Both the position numbers and the translations under genes were made by a program. Below, in pieces: positions 34,553-43,185 of a DNA stretch of 64,000 bases (the first letter of the stretch is position 1; every line of letters begins with the position of its first letter). This DNA comes from Rhizobium sp. CFBP 8762. Its GTDB lineage: Bacteria; Pseudomonadota; Alphaproteobacteria; Rhizobiales; Rhizobiaceae. The DNA lies in assembly GCF_014841565.1 (NCBI RefSeq), contig NZ_JACYUD010000007.1:186001-250000 (forward strand), given 5' to 3'. Below the pieces are notes generated by a model, which saw nothing but the letters and a program-made list of their open reading frames with translations, did not search any database and was not told the DNA's origin.

Positions 34553-36058
34553 TCATCCGGGGAGCCGGTCGAGGTCGTCGTACAGCGATTGACTGTGGAC
34601 ATAGAGCTTCTCGAAGAAGGCCTGCATGGGCCGATAGATCTCTGACCACTCCGGGTCCGGCTCCACCTGCTCGCTGTAGCGGACATAGGATTCGGCTGCG
34701 GCCTCAACGGACGCATACAGGCCGGTTGCGGCGGCAGCCATGATCGCACAGCCGACAATTCCGCATTCTGCTTCCTCCGGCACCAGAATGGGAAGTCCGT
34801 AGACACTCGCCTTGATTTTCAGCCAAAGCGCGGTTTTTGCGCCACCCCCGGACGCAACTACTTGGCTGATCGGGTCACCGGAAATGCCGTCGAGAATGTT
34901 GATATGGCGTTTGACCGCAAAGGCCACCCCTTCCAGCACGGCGCGGTGCAAATGCGCCAGACCATGGCCCGCACCAATGCCGAAAAACTGCGCGCGTGCA
35001 TTGCGGTGGTCGCCGAGGCGCTCCCCGGCAAGGTATGGCATGAAGAACAGACGCCCGGAACCCGCCGGTGCTTCGGCTGCCTTGGCAACGATATCTTCGT
35101 AAGATGCCTGCTTGTCATGAAAGGCGCGCCGCGCCCAACGCATGGCATCGCCCCCCGATTCCAGCAGCATGAACGCAGCCCAATTACCATCGACGGTGCC
35201 ACAGTTGGAAACAGCAGCATTGAGCAGCGGGCGTCTGGCGATGGCCGTGATGATTGCGGACGTGCCCATGACTTCCGCGCCAATACCCGGGCGGCAAACG
35301 CCTGAGCCGAGCAAGGCCACGGGGTAGTCCGCGCCGCCGACGATCACAGGCGTGCCCGCGCGCAAGCCGGTTTCAAGCGCGGCCTCAGCGGTGACGGAAC
35401 CGAGAATGTCCGTGGGGTTGCGCAATGGTGGCAGTTTGGCGCGGTCCAGTCCAAGCAGACCGATCATGCGGTCCGACCATTCGCCCGTTTCCGGGTTCAT
35501 CAAAAAGCTCGCCCCGCCATCGTTGCGGTCCATCGCGATTTCGCCGGTGAGTTTCAGGTTGACGAAGTCCTTTGGCATCAACACGGCAGCGGTTCTGGCC
35601 CAGGCTTGGCGGTCGTTGTCGCGCAGCCATTGCAACTTGAACCCCGGCCAGGCAGGGGTCGCGGGATTGGCGCTGTCAGCAAGATAGGTTTCAGGCCGAT
35701 GCATCTTTTCGAAGGCCTCGACATAGGCCACGGTGCGCTTGTCATTCCAAAGGGGGGCGGTGTCACGCGCCAGTTTTGCCTGATCGTCAACCAGCACGGT
35801 GCCGTGCATCTGGCCGCAGGCCGAAACGATGGAGATGCGCGAGCGCGCATCAGGCACCGTATCCAGTACCTGCCGAATGGTGCCAACAACACCGTTCCAC
35901 CAGTCGGCCGGACGCTGCTCGGCCCAACCGAATTGCGGCACGATCTGTTCGTGCTCGCGGGTGGCAATGGTCAGCACCTTGCCGTTGGTATCCACCAGCG
36001 CAGCACGAACACTGCCGGTGCCAACGTCAATGGTCAGAAAAAGCTCGTCACGCGTCAT
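34553..36058 (-). CDS. FGGY-family carbohydrate kinase
   Basis: The 501-residue kinase has the N-terminal phosphate-binding motif TIDVGTGSVRAALVD, the substrate-side CGQMHGTV and WNDKRTVAYVE segments, and the C-terminal ATP motif VVASGGGAKTALWLKIKASVYGLPI. FGGY kinases phosphorylate pentuloses, polyols or hexuloses. CGQMHG and PLWNDKR resemble xylulokinase-type members, but the substrate is open. It is preceded by the ABC permease (23-bp gap) and followed by the two SDRs, so the likely flow is import, oxidation to a ketose, phosphorylation. Confidence 0.92.
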   Translation of the reverse strand: MTRDELFLTIDVGTGSVRAALVDTNGKVLTIATREHEQIVPQFGWAEQRPADWWNGVVGTIRQVLDTVPDARSRISIVSACGQMHGTVLVDDQAKLARDTAPLWNDKRTVAYVEAFEKMHRPETYLADSANPATPAWPGFKLQWLRDNDRQAWARTAAVLMPKDFVNLKLTGEIAMDRNDGGASFLMNPETGEWSDRMIGLLGLDRAKLPPLRNPTDILGSVTAEAALETGLRAGTPVIVGGADYPVALLGSGVCRPGIGAEVMGTSAIITAIARRPLLNAAVSNCGTVDGNWAAFMLLESGGDAMRWARRAFHDKQASYEDIVAKAAEAPAGSGRLFFMPYLAGERLGDHRNARAQFFGIGAGHGLAHLHRAVLEGVAFAVKRHINILDGISGDPISQVVASGGGAKTALWLKIKASVYGLPILVPEEAECGIVGCAIMAAAATGLYASVEAAAESYVRYSEQVEPDPEWSEIYRPMQAFFEKLYVHSQSLYDDLDRLPG

Positions 36059-36081
36059 TCTTGCACCTGTCGCTGTCGTGT

Positions 36082-37071
36082 TTATTTCCGCAGCCAGTTG
36101 GACGCATATTGCAGAAGCATGGCACCGATGATGATGCAGCCCATGAACACCTGCTGGTGATAGCCGGGAACGCGGGCCAGATTCATCATATTGGCGATGA
36201 TACCGAGTACAATGACGCCGATGAAGGTGTTGAATGCACCGCCGCGGCCCCCCATCAGGCTGGCACCGCCAATAACAACGGCGGCAATCGCGTCGAGTTC
36301 GGCACCGACGCCAATATTGGCGGAGCCGACACCGGTCCGGCTCGATGAAATCATCCCGGCGGCGGCCGCCAGTACGCCGGATATCACATAGACGGACATG
36401 ATGTAGCCCGCGACCGGAATGCCCGACAAACGAACCGCTTCAGAGTTCGACCCGATGGCCTTGACCAACCGGCCATACCGCGTGAACATCAGCACGGTGC
36501 CCGCAATCAGGAACACCACGGCCATCAAAAGGACCGGATAGGGAATGCCAGCGAGCGACCCCGAGCCGAAAGCGGTCATGGCGGCACCACTCTCACCCAT
36601 CACAATCGGCTGTCCCCCGGAAAAGATCATTGAAGCGCCACGGGCGATAGTCATCACGGCCAGTGTTGTCACAAAGGGCGGAAGTTTCAAATAGGCAACG
36701 AGAATACCGGCACCCGCACCACAGGCAGCCCCGGCCAACAGCGCGGCTGCGACCGAAAGCCCCGTGCCGTATTGCGGTATCAGGATCGCCGACACCACGC
36801 TGCCAAGCGCTGCAACCGAGCCCACCGACAGGTCGATGCCACGCGTCAGGATCACGAACAACATGCCGACGGCCATCAGGCTGGAGCCTGAGATCTGGCG
36901 CAGCACGTTCAAAATGTTGCGTTCCGTCAGAAAAACATTGGACATGGACGCAGCAACGATGACCAGCACAACCAGAATGGCGATCGTGCCGTATCGTTGC
37001 AGAATCCGGCTGACATTGACGGGCGGACGGGACGGCTTGGCAGTTTGAGCAGTGTCTGAAGCGTTTGTCAT
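36082..37071 (-). CDS. Ribose-type sugar ABC permease
   Basis: The 329-residue RbsC-type permease has about eight to ten membrane helices, GIDLSVGSVAALGSVVSAIL (family hallmark), PPFVTTLAVMTIARGASMI and GGASLMGGRGGAFNTFIGVIVLGII. It overlaps the ATPase gene by 4 bp. It forms a homodimeric channel for a pentose, hexose or polyol delivered by the binding protein at 38706-39686. Confidence 0.93.
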   Translation of the reverse strand: MTNASDTAQTAKPSRPPVNVSRILQRYGTIAILVVLVIVAASMSNVFLTERNILNVLRQISGSSLMAVGMLFVILTRGIDLSVGSVAALGSVVSAILIPQYGTGLSVAAALLAGAACGAGAGILVAYLKLPPFVTTLAVMTIARGASMIFSGGQPIVMGESGAAMTAFGSGSLAGIPYPVLLMAVVFLIAGTVLMFTRYGRLVKAIGSNSEAVRLSGIPVAGYIMSVYVISGVLAAAAGMISSSRTGVGSANIGVGAELDAIAAVVIGGASLMGGRGGAFNTFIGVIVLGIIANMMNLARVPGYHQQVFMGCIIIGAMLLQYASNWLRK

Positions 37072-38594
37072 GGCGATACCAATTCGTTTGCAGTTGCCGC
37101 GACAGGCGGGCGGGCAGTGCTTGCCATGGCAAGCTTGAGAAGTTTTTCCTCGGTGTAGTCGTCGGGTTGCAACTCGCCTGCCAGTTCCCCCTCTCGCATG
37201 ACCAGAATGCGGTCACAGAGGCCGAAGAGTTCCAGATGCTCCGATGAAATGACCAGAACGGCACAACCTCTGGCAGCAAGGGCGCGGATCAACGAATAGA
37301 TTTCCGTTTTGGCCCCGACATCGACACCGCGTGTGGGCTCGTCGAAGATCAGGATATTGCCGCCGGCATGAAACCACTTGGCCAGCACGACCTTCTGTTG
37401 ATTGCCGCCAGACAGGCTCGATGCCGGATCGGCAAGACTGCCCGCCTTGATACGCAACTGTTTGGCCAGACTGTCGACCACGTCGACCTCCTTGCCACGG
37501 CGCATGAAGCCGAACGCGTTGACCAGAGGCGAAAGCCGGGCCATCGTCGCATTGATACGAATGGGGAAATCGAGAATAAGACCCTGTTCCTTCCGGTTCT
37601 CCGGCACGAGGCCGATGCCCGCACGGACCGCATCGCCGGGTGAACGGATGATCTTTTCCTGACCGCTCACGAATATCCGGCCCGAATGGGCGCGCTCCGC
37701 GCCGAACAGCAGCCGGACGAACTCCGTGCGACCCGCCCCGACCAGTCCACCGAGGCCGACGATTTCGCCCGCATGGAGGGTCAACGACACATTCCGGATA
37801 CGGGAGGCATCGGACAGGTTCTCCACCCGCAGCATTTCCACGCCGGGGCTGCGCGCCACGTCGTCGCCGAACAATGCCTCCAGCGAGCGGCCCACCATCA
37901 TGTGGATTACGGTGTCGATCCCGACATCGCGGCGGTCGACGGTCGCAACAGACGCCCCATCCTTCATGACCGTGATGCGGTCGGCAATGCGAAACACCTC
38001 GTCCAGCCGATGGGAAATATAGATGACACCCACGCCGCGATCGCGCAGCGTGCGAATAATACCGAGGAGGCGTTCGGCATCCTGCACCGACAGCACGGCG
38101 GTTGGCTCGTCAAACACCATGACGCGCGCGTTGCGCGACAGAGCCTTGGCAATTTCAACCACCTGCTGGTGCGCGATGGACAAATCTCCGACCGTTGCGC
38201 CGGGATGAATGGAAAATCCCAGACTATCGATCAGGTCACGCGCCCGGCGGCGTAAATCCCGCCAGGAGATGACACCGGGGATTTCAGCCAGAAAAATATT
38301 TTCCGCGACGGTAAGATCGGTCGCCAGCGCCATTTCCTGATGGATAATGGCAATGCCTTTGTTCATGGCATCCGATGGCGAGCGAAAATCCTGCACCTCA
38401 CCGCCAATGGTGAGCGTACCGGCATCAGGCGTATATTCGCCACCCAGAATACGCATCAGGGTGGACTTGCCAGCACCGTTTTCACCCAGCAAAGCATGCA
38501 CTTCACCCGCACGCAGCCCGAAATCAACGCCCTGCAGGGCGCGCACGCCACCAAAGGACTTTCGGATGCCATTCAGTTCTACAGCATTATCCAT
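37068..38594 (-). CDS. Ribose-type sugar ABC ATPase, two nucleotide-binding domains
   Basis: The 508-residue RbsA/MglA-type ATPase has tandem domains: first Walker A GENGAGKST with LSIAHQQVVEIAKAL, Walker B VMVFDEPTAVLS; second GLVGAGRTE (degenerate Walker A, usual for the family) with LSGGNQQKVVLAKW and ILIFDEPTRGVDVG. It powers the permease encoded directly after it. Confidence 0.95.
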   Translation of the reverse strand: MDNAVELNGIRKSFGGVRALQGVDFGLRAGEVHALLGENGAGKSTLMRILGGEYTPDAGTLTIGGEVQDFRSPSDAMNKGIAIIHQEMALATDLTVAENIFLAEIPGVISWRDLRRRARDLIDSLGFSIHPGATVGDLSIAHQQVVEIAKALSRNARVMVFDEPTAVLSVQDAERLLGIIRTLRDRGVGVIYISHRLDEVFRIADRITVMKDGASVATVDRRDVGIDTVIHMMVGRSLEALFGDDVARSPGVEMLRVENLSDASRIRNVSLTLHAGEIVGLGGLVGAGRTEFVRLLFGAERAHSGRIFVSGQEKIIRSPGDAVRAGIGLVPENRKEQGLILDFPIRINATMARLSPLVNAFGFMRRGKEVDVVDSLAKQLRIKAGSLADPASSLSGGNQQKVVLAKWFHAGGNILIFDEPTRGVDVGAKTEIYSLIRALAARGCAVLVISSEHLELFGLCDRILVMREGELAGELQPDDYTEEKLLKLAMASTARPPVAATANELVSP

Positions 38595-38649
38595 GACGAC
38601 ATGGCCTTGAGACGAGCGGAAATGGACCGCAATCGCGGTCTGTGCAAAC

Positions 38650-38673
38650 CCGGCAGGCGTTTTCGCCTGCCGG
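38650..38673 (-). other. Intercistronic stem-loop after the sugar-binding-protein gene
   Basis: CCGGCAGGCG (38650-38659), TTTT loop, CGCCTGCCGG (38664-38673) form a perfect 10-bp stem between the binding protein and the ATPase genes. A second hairpin, GACCGC-AATC-GCGGTC (38625-38640), lies closer to the ATPase start. No T-run follows on the transcribed strand. Confidence 0.75.
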
Positions 38674-38705
38674 TGAGAGGGGCCTGATCGGACCTTGGAT
38701 GTGCT

Positions 38706-39686
38706 CTAGAATACGGCGTCGGCTTTCAGATACGTGTCGACGTTATCCTTCGTAATTGCCATCGGTGTCGTATAGGTGATCTTGGGGGTATCGGATGGCA
38801 GCGTTCCTTCAAGCGCCTTCTTGGCCATATCGACAGCGGTGGCCGCCACGATAGCGGGGTCGTTCAGCCCCGTAACCGCGTAGGAGCCCTGCTTGATCAT
38901 TTCCAGCGCTTCCTTCTGGCCATCGGCAGCAGCAACCAGCGTGACACCATCAAGTCGGTTTGCCTGCTCCAGCGCCTTCTTGGCGCCCAGCACCATGGAG
39001 TCGTTTTCTCCCAGCACGACGTTGATGTCAGGGTTTGCGACCAGCAGGTCTTCCATCGCCTTCAGCCCGCCCTCATGGCCCCAGGCACCCCAGCCTTGGC
39101 CAACAACTTCAAAACGGGCACGGCCTTCGTTGACAAGCTGACCTTCCAGCAGGCCAGCCAGCACGCCGAGGCGACGCTCCTGTCCGACTTCGTTGCCCTT
39201 GTCACCCGAAATGAGTGCGATTTTTAGATCCTTGCCCTTGGACTGGCTTGCAAGCCACTGGCCGACGAGCTGGCCGTTCTGGGTGTTGGATGACTGAACC
39301 AGTGTTACGAAATTCGCCGCAGGATCCAGTGTCGAGTCGATGACGAAAACCTTGACACCGGCGGCTGTGGCGGCGTTGACTGCCGGAACCATGCCCTTGG
39401 AATCGCGGGGGTTGATAATCAGCGCGCCAATGCCCTGCGCAACCATATCTTCAACGTCGGCGATCTGTTTGGACAAATCATTCTGAGCATCCGTGGTAAT
39501 CACTTCACAGCCAATCTCCTCCGCGTGTTTCTTGGCCGAAACCTCCTGCGCGGCAAAATAGGGTGCGTCGAGCGTCTTCATCGAAACGCCGATCTTGCAA
39601 TCCGCAGCTTGTGCCGAACCGATTGCCAGAAGCGACACTGCGGCCGCAAGCGCCAGATGATAAGCAGTCTTCTTCGTGCGTGTCAT
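38706..39686 (-). CDS. Ribose-type sugar ABC solute-binding protein
   Basis: The 326-residue protein has a signal peptide (MTRTKKTAYHLALAAAVSLLAIGSAQA, cleavage near residue 27) and an RbsB/periplasmic-binding-protein type 1 fold: KIGVSMKTLDAPYFAAQEVSAKKHAEEIG, GALIINPRDSKGMVPAVNAA, VFVIDSTLDPAANFVTLVQSSNTQNGQLVG and GVTLVAAADGQKEALEMIKQG. It is the first gene of the minus-strand operon, divergent from the plus-strand enzyme operon. Ligand is a sugar or polyol not readable from sequence. Confidence 0.93.
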   Translation of the reverse strand: MTRTKKTAYHLALAAAVSLLAIGSAQAADCKIGVSMKTLDAPYFAAQEVSAKKHAEEIGCEVITTDAQNDLSKQIADVEDMVAQGIGALIINPRDSKGMVPAVNAATAAGVKVFVIDSTLDPAANFVTLVQSSNTQNGQLVGQWLASQSKGKDLKIALISGDKGNEVGQERRLGVLAGLLEGQLVNEGRARFEVVGQGWGAWGHEGGLKAMEDLLVANPDINVVLGENDSMVLGAKKALEQANRLDGVTLVAAADGQKEALEMIKQGSYAVTGLNDPAIVAATAVDMAKKALEGTLPSDTPKITYTTPMAITKDNVDTYLKADAVF

Positions 39687-39749
39687 GGTTTTCTCCTCCG
39701 AGGGTAACGCACCGGGTCAATCGTTCGAGCCAGATGGTCTGCCTGTAGC

Positions 39750-39797
39750 GTAATTACATAATTTTTTATCGTCAATGATAATTTGGATAAATTATCA
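39750..39797. promoter_or_regulatory. A+T-rich operator region: 9-bp inverted repeat and RpiR-type half site
   Basis: TGATAATTT (39776-39784), spacer GGAT, AAATTATCA (39789-39797) form a perfect 9-bp inverted repeat upstream of the binding-protein gene. GTAATTACATAAT at 39750-39762 resembles one arm of RpiR-family (HexR-like) sites. Both lie in the 214-bp divergent promoter region, whose high A+T content stands out. Binding by the RpiR regulator at 44123 is inference. Confidence 0.55.
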
Positions 39798-39867
39798 CGA
39801 TATATCGCAGAATAATTCGTCCTAAGCCCACTAATTAGTCGCTTGCGCGTATCTCTTCTCTCATTTA

Positions 39868-39882
39868 TGTATTTTAATTACA
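39868..39882. promoter_or_regulatory. HexR-like box TGTATTTTAATTACA
   Basis: This 15-bp near-palindrome matches the known HexR (RpiR family) consensus TGTARTWWWATTACA at all but one position and lies 18 bp before the GPI start. The local MurR/RpiR regulator (44123-45013) is the natural candidate to bind it, giving control by a sugar phosphate. Confidence 0.6.
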
Positions 39883-39900
39883 CAAATTGGAGCCTTTAGA

Positions 39901-40524
39901 ATGTTGAGAGAACCAGTTGCCAGCGTAATCGACGTGACCACGGGCGCAATGAGCGGCAACACCGGGCGCTATGAAAAGAAATTGAAAGATCTCGCCGGCA
40001 TGTATGAGGACCAGGCCGCGTACGAAACGCTGGCTGGCCGCACAGGCGAACAGGTCGTTTACGCCGTTGAGGATTTCCAGCCCGGCAGCCATACCGGCGA
40101 TCTGATCTACGGAATCACGCGCATGATTCCCGGGCGGGTGGGCCGCGAGTTTTTCCTCACGCGTGGCCATATCCACGCAAAGGCCGACCGTCCGGAGATT
40201 TACTACGGCCAGCAGGGCCGTGGCCTCATGCAGCTGGAATCCCCTGCGGGCGAGACCAGAATTGTGGAAATCGGCCCGCAAACGATCTGTTACGTTCCAC
40301 CATACTGGATTCATCGCTCCATCAACGTTGGCGATGACGTGCTTGTCATGGTGTTTGCCTATCCATCCGACAGCGGACAGGATTATGGCATTATCGAAGC
40401 CTCGAAGGGCATGCGCCACCGGGTCATGGCCACGGAGAATGGTGGCTGGGAATTGACCGAAAATGCCGCCTATCTGCCGCGTGACGCCGCAACCGCCGCC
40501 GGTGTCATGAAAACCTACGCGTAA
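39901..40524 (+). CDS. Cupin-type glucose-6-phosphate isomerase
   Basis: The 207-residue protein matches archaeal cupin-type phosphoglucose isomerase: metal motif TRGHIHAKADRPEIYYGQQGRG (two His and Glu) and PPYWIHRSINVGDD (third His) parallel the Pyrococcus enzyme. It interconverts an aldose and ketose phosphate, nominally glucose-6-P and fructose-6-P. A cupin GPI in a bacterial sugar operon is unusual beside the standard Pgi; it may isomerise a different phosphosugar made by the FGGY kinase. First gene of the plus operon, with GGAG before its ATG. Confidence 0.88.
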   Translation: MLREPVASVIDVTTGAMSGNTGRYEKKLKDLAGMYEDQAAYETLAGRTGEQVVYAVEDFQPGSHTGDLIYGITRMIPGRVGREFFLTRGHIHAKADRPEIYYGQQGRGLMQLESPAGETRIVEIGPQTICYVPPYWIHRSINVGDDVLVMVFAYPSDSGQDYGIIEASKGMRHRVMATENGGWELTENAAYLPRDAATAAGVMKTYA

Positions 40525-40542
40525 ATATCAGGGAGTTTATCC

Positions 40543-41196
40543 ATGCAGAATCCGATCGATCTGATCGCCAGCCTTGGCGTCGTGCCCGTGATCGCCATAG
40601 AACGCGTATCGGACGCGGTGGCGCTTGCCGATGCGCTTCTGGAAGGTGGCCTGCCCGTTGCCGAGATCACCTTCCGGACGCAAGCCGCCGCTGATGTGCT
40701 GTCAACCATGCGCGAGGCACGTCCCGAGCTTTGCATCGGTGCAGGCACCATTCTGGACAAAGCCAATCTCGACCGTGCCATGGACAGCGGAGCCCGCTTC
40801 GGCCTTGCTCCCGGTTATGATCCGGCCATCGTGGACGCGGCAAAAGCGGCGGGCCTGCCCTTCTGCCCCGGCATTTTGACGCCGTCAGATCTGACGCTTG
40901 CGGCTGCCCGTGGTGTTCGACTGGCAAAATTTTTCCCCGCGGGCATTGCCGGAGGACCGAAGGCTTTGGCCGGAATTTCTGCGCCATTTGCCCATCTCGG
41001 TATGCGCTTCATCCCCACAGGCGGGGTGACGGAGGCAACAATCGGCGACTGGCTGGCCCTTCCCCAGGTGGTGGCCATTGGCGGAACGTGGATAGCCAAA
41101 ACAGAGGACATTCGCGAAGGCCGGTTCAAGGACATTGCCCGCAACGCAGCCGATGCCGTTCGTGTGGCCAGACAGGCACTGGAGAAGCGCGCGTGA
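40543..41196 (+). CDS. KDPG/KHG-type aldolase (Eda-like)
   Basis: The 217-residue class I aldolase has the catalytic Glu in PVAEITFRT, GAGTILDKANLDRAMDSGARFGLAPG, and the Schiff-base Lys in GVRLAKFFPAG, then FIPTGGVTEATI. Family members split 2-keto-3-deoxy-6-phosphogluconate or related 2-keto-3-deoxy phospho acids to pyruvate and glyceraldehyde-3-phosphate or similar. No dehydratase gene is in this operon, so which 2-keto acid it sees is open. Its stop overlaps the next gene's GTG start. Confidence 0.92.
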   Translation: MQNPIDLIASLGVVPVIAIERVSDAVALADALLEGGLPVAEITFRTQAAADVLSTMREARPELCIGAGTILDKANLDRAMDSGARFGLAPGYDPAIVDAAKAAGLPFCPGILTPSDLTLAAARGVRLAKFFPAGIAGGPKALAGISAPFAHLGMRFIPTGGVTEATIGDWLALPQVVAIGGTWIAKTEDIREGRFKDIARNAADAVRVARQALEKRA

Positions 41197-42146
41197 GCAC
41201 CTATCAACCCGCTACCCAACCGACGCTCTATTTTATTGGTGTCACCACCGCCAAAAGCTCGATCATGACGGTCTTTCCGGCCTGGGCCGAGTTCCTCGGC
41301 CTGAAGGATGCCGTGATCAAAGGGATCGACTTCAAGCTGCACGACGACCCCGCTGCCTATCGGGAGGCTGTCAAATTCATTCGCGACGATCCGCTGTCCT
41401 ATGGCGCGCTGGTAACGACGCACAAGATCGACCTGTTTCGCGCCTGCAAGGATCTGTTTGACGAAATCGACCCCCATGCGACGCTGATGGATGAAACAAG
41501 CTGCATTTCCAAGCGCAACGGCAAGCTGATCTGCCACGCCAAGGACCCCATCTCGTCCGGCCTGTCGATCGACGGTTTTCTGGGTGACACCTATTTCGAG
41601 CGCACAGGGGCGGACCTGTTTTCAATGGGGGCCGGCGGCTCGACTATCGCCATCACGTGGCATCTGATGCGCCGCAGCCGTGGGCAGGATGTGCCGGGGC
41701 GTATCGTCGTCAGCAATCGCAGCCAGCATCGGCTGGATGAGATCCGGCGTATTCATGCAGACGTTGCGAGCGATGTACCGGTGGACTATATTCTGGCGCC
41801 GGAGCAACGCGATAATGATGCGGTTCTTGCCACGCTGAAACCCGGCTCGCTTGTCATCAACGCGACAGGGCTTGGCAAGGATGCACCCGGCTCTCCTTTG
41901 TCCAGCGCCTGCACCTTCCCGGAAAAAGCGGTCGTGTGGGATCTGAACTATCGCGGAGACCTGATTTTTCTCGATCAGGCCCGCCGTCAACAAGCGGCTC
42001 GTTCCCTGCAGATCGTGGATGGCTGGACATACTTCATTCATGGCTGGACTCAGGTGATCGCCGAGGTCTTCAACGTTGACATCCCGCCATCTGGCCCGGT
42101 TTTCGATAGTATTTCGGACATTGCACGCAAGGCGGCTGGACGATGA
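41193..42146 (+). CDS. Shikimate-dehydrogenase-like oxidoreductase
   Basis: The start is taken as GTG at 41193, overlapping the aldolase stop, giving 317 residues (MSTYQPATQPTLYFIGVTTAKSSIM). It has an AroE-type N-terminal domain with ALVTTHK in place of VTxPxK (catalytic Lys retained), HAKDPISSG in place of the NTD-x2-G substrate motif, and the Rossmann motif SMGAGGSTIAITWHLM followed by VSNRSQHRLDEI, which suggests NADP. The altered substrate loop argues against real shikimate metabolism; it more likely oxidises or reduces a sugar-derived hydroxy acid or cyclic polyol. It overlaps the next gene by 4 bp. Confidence 0.85.
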   Translation: MSTYQPATQPTLYFIGVTTAKSSIMTVFPAWAEFLGLKDAVIKGIDFKLHDDPAAYREAVKFIRDDPLSYGALVTTHKIDLFRACKDLFDEIDPHATLMDETSCISKRNGKLICHAKDPISSGLSIDGFLGDTYFERTGADLFSMGAGGSTIAITWHLMRRSRGQDVPGRIVVSNRSQHRLDEIRRIHADVASDVPVDYILAPEQRDNDAVLATLKPGSLVINATGLGKDAPGSPLSSACTFPEKAVVWDLNYRGDLIFLDQARRQQAARSLQIVDGWTYFIHGWTQVIAEVFNVDIPPSGPVFDSISDIARKAAGR

Positions 42147-43111
42147 GTGTCAACGCAAGGATTCTGGTCACGCCTCGCTCACTCACCGCCGAGCCTCATC
42201 CCGAAGTTGAACGGTTGAAAGACATTGGCTACGATATCGTCTATTCCCCGGCTGGCGCCATGCCCACCGAGGAAGATTTGTTGTCGCTGGTGCCGGGCTG
42301 CGTGGGTTGGCTGGCGGGCGTGGAGCCCGTAACGTCCCGCATCATCGAGGCGGCACGTGACCTGAAAGTCATCAGCCGCAACGGTGTGGGGATCGACAAT
42401 CTTCCCGTCGATATCCTGTCGAAGAAGGGCGTCAAGATCATGACCGCCGACGGTGCCAACTCCCTTGGCGTCGCGGAACTGACCATCGGCCTGATCTTCA
42501 GCGCCCTGCGCTCCATTCCCCATGCGGATGCCGGCATCAAGGCGGGCCAGTGGCCGCGGCTTCGCGGCTTGGAAATTCGCGGCCGCACCGTGGGCATCAT
42601 CGGCTGCGGAGCAATTGGCCGTGAGGTCGCGCGCATCATCGTGGCGCTGGGCGCGAGAGTTCTGGCTTATGACCCCGTCCGTCCCAATCTGGATCTTCCC
42701 GGAGACTGCTTCTCCTATGCCGAGGTTGACGAGATTGTCAGCACTGCTGATATTCTCTCCCTGCACTGCCCGCTGCCCAAGGATGGCACGGCCTTGCTGG
42801 GGCGTGAGCGTCTGTTTGCCGCCAAACCCGGCCAGATCCTGATCAACACGGCCCGCGCCAGACTGATTGACGAGGATGCGCTGATCGAGGCGCTGGATTG
42901 CGGACAGATCGGGTATTATGCCACGGACGTCTTCGAGCCGGAACCGCCGGAATCGCTCAGGCTTGCCGGTCATGCCCGAGTTGTTGCAACGAGCCACATC
43001 GGCGGCTTTACCGCCGAAAGCGTTGATCGCGCCACGCGCATTGCCGCAGACAATCTACTGAGCGCTCTGCGCCATGAGAGCGCTGATCGATCATCAGATC
43101 GGGCGCTTTAA
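42143..43111 (+). CDS. D-isomer-specific 2-hydroxyacid dehydrogenase
   Basis: The 322-residue protein is of the phosphoglycerate-dehydrogenase class without an ACT tail. It has the NAD motif VGIIGCGAIGREVARII, LHCPLPKDGTALLG, catalytic Arg in NTARARLIDEDAL, Glu in VFEPEPPES and His in TSHIGGFTAESVDRA. It interconverts a 2-keto acid and D-2-hydroxy acid. Fourth in a tightly coupled operon (4-bp overlap), so it acts in the same uncharacterised route. Confidence 0.9.
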   Translation: MSVNARILVTPRSLTAEPHPEVERLKDIGYDIVYSPAGAMPTEEDLLSLVPGCVGWLAGVEPVTSRIIEAARDLKVISRNGVGIDNLPVDILSKKGVKIMTADGANSLGVAELTIGLIFSALRSIPHADAGIKAGQWPRLRGLEIRGRTVGIIGCGAIGREVARIIVALGARVLAYDPVRPNLDLPGDCFSYAEVDEIVSTADILSLHCPLPKDGTALLGRERLFAAKPGQILINTARARLIDEDALIEALDCGQIGYYATDVFEPEPPESLRLAGHARVVATSHIGGFTAESVDRATRIAADNLLSALRHESADRSSDRAL

Positions 43112-43185
43112 CGCGATATATTCAGAGCATCATCTCGTCGATCCTTGCTTCGCTCCGGTAATATCAGGCTTCAAAGGACGAACAA

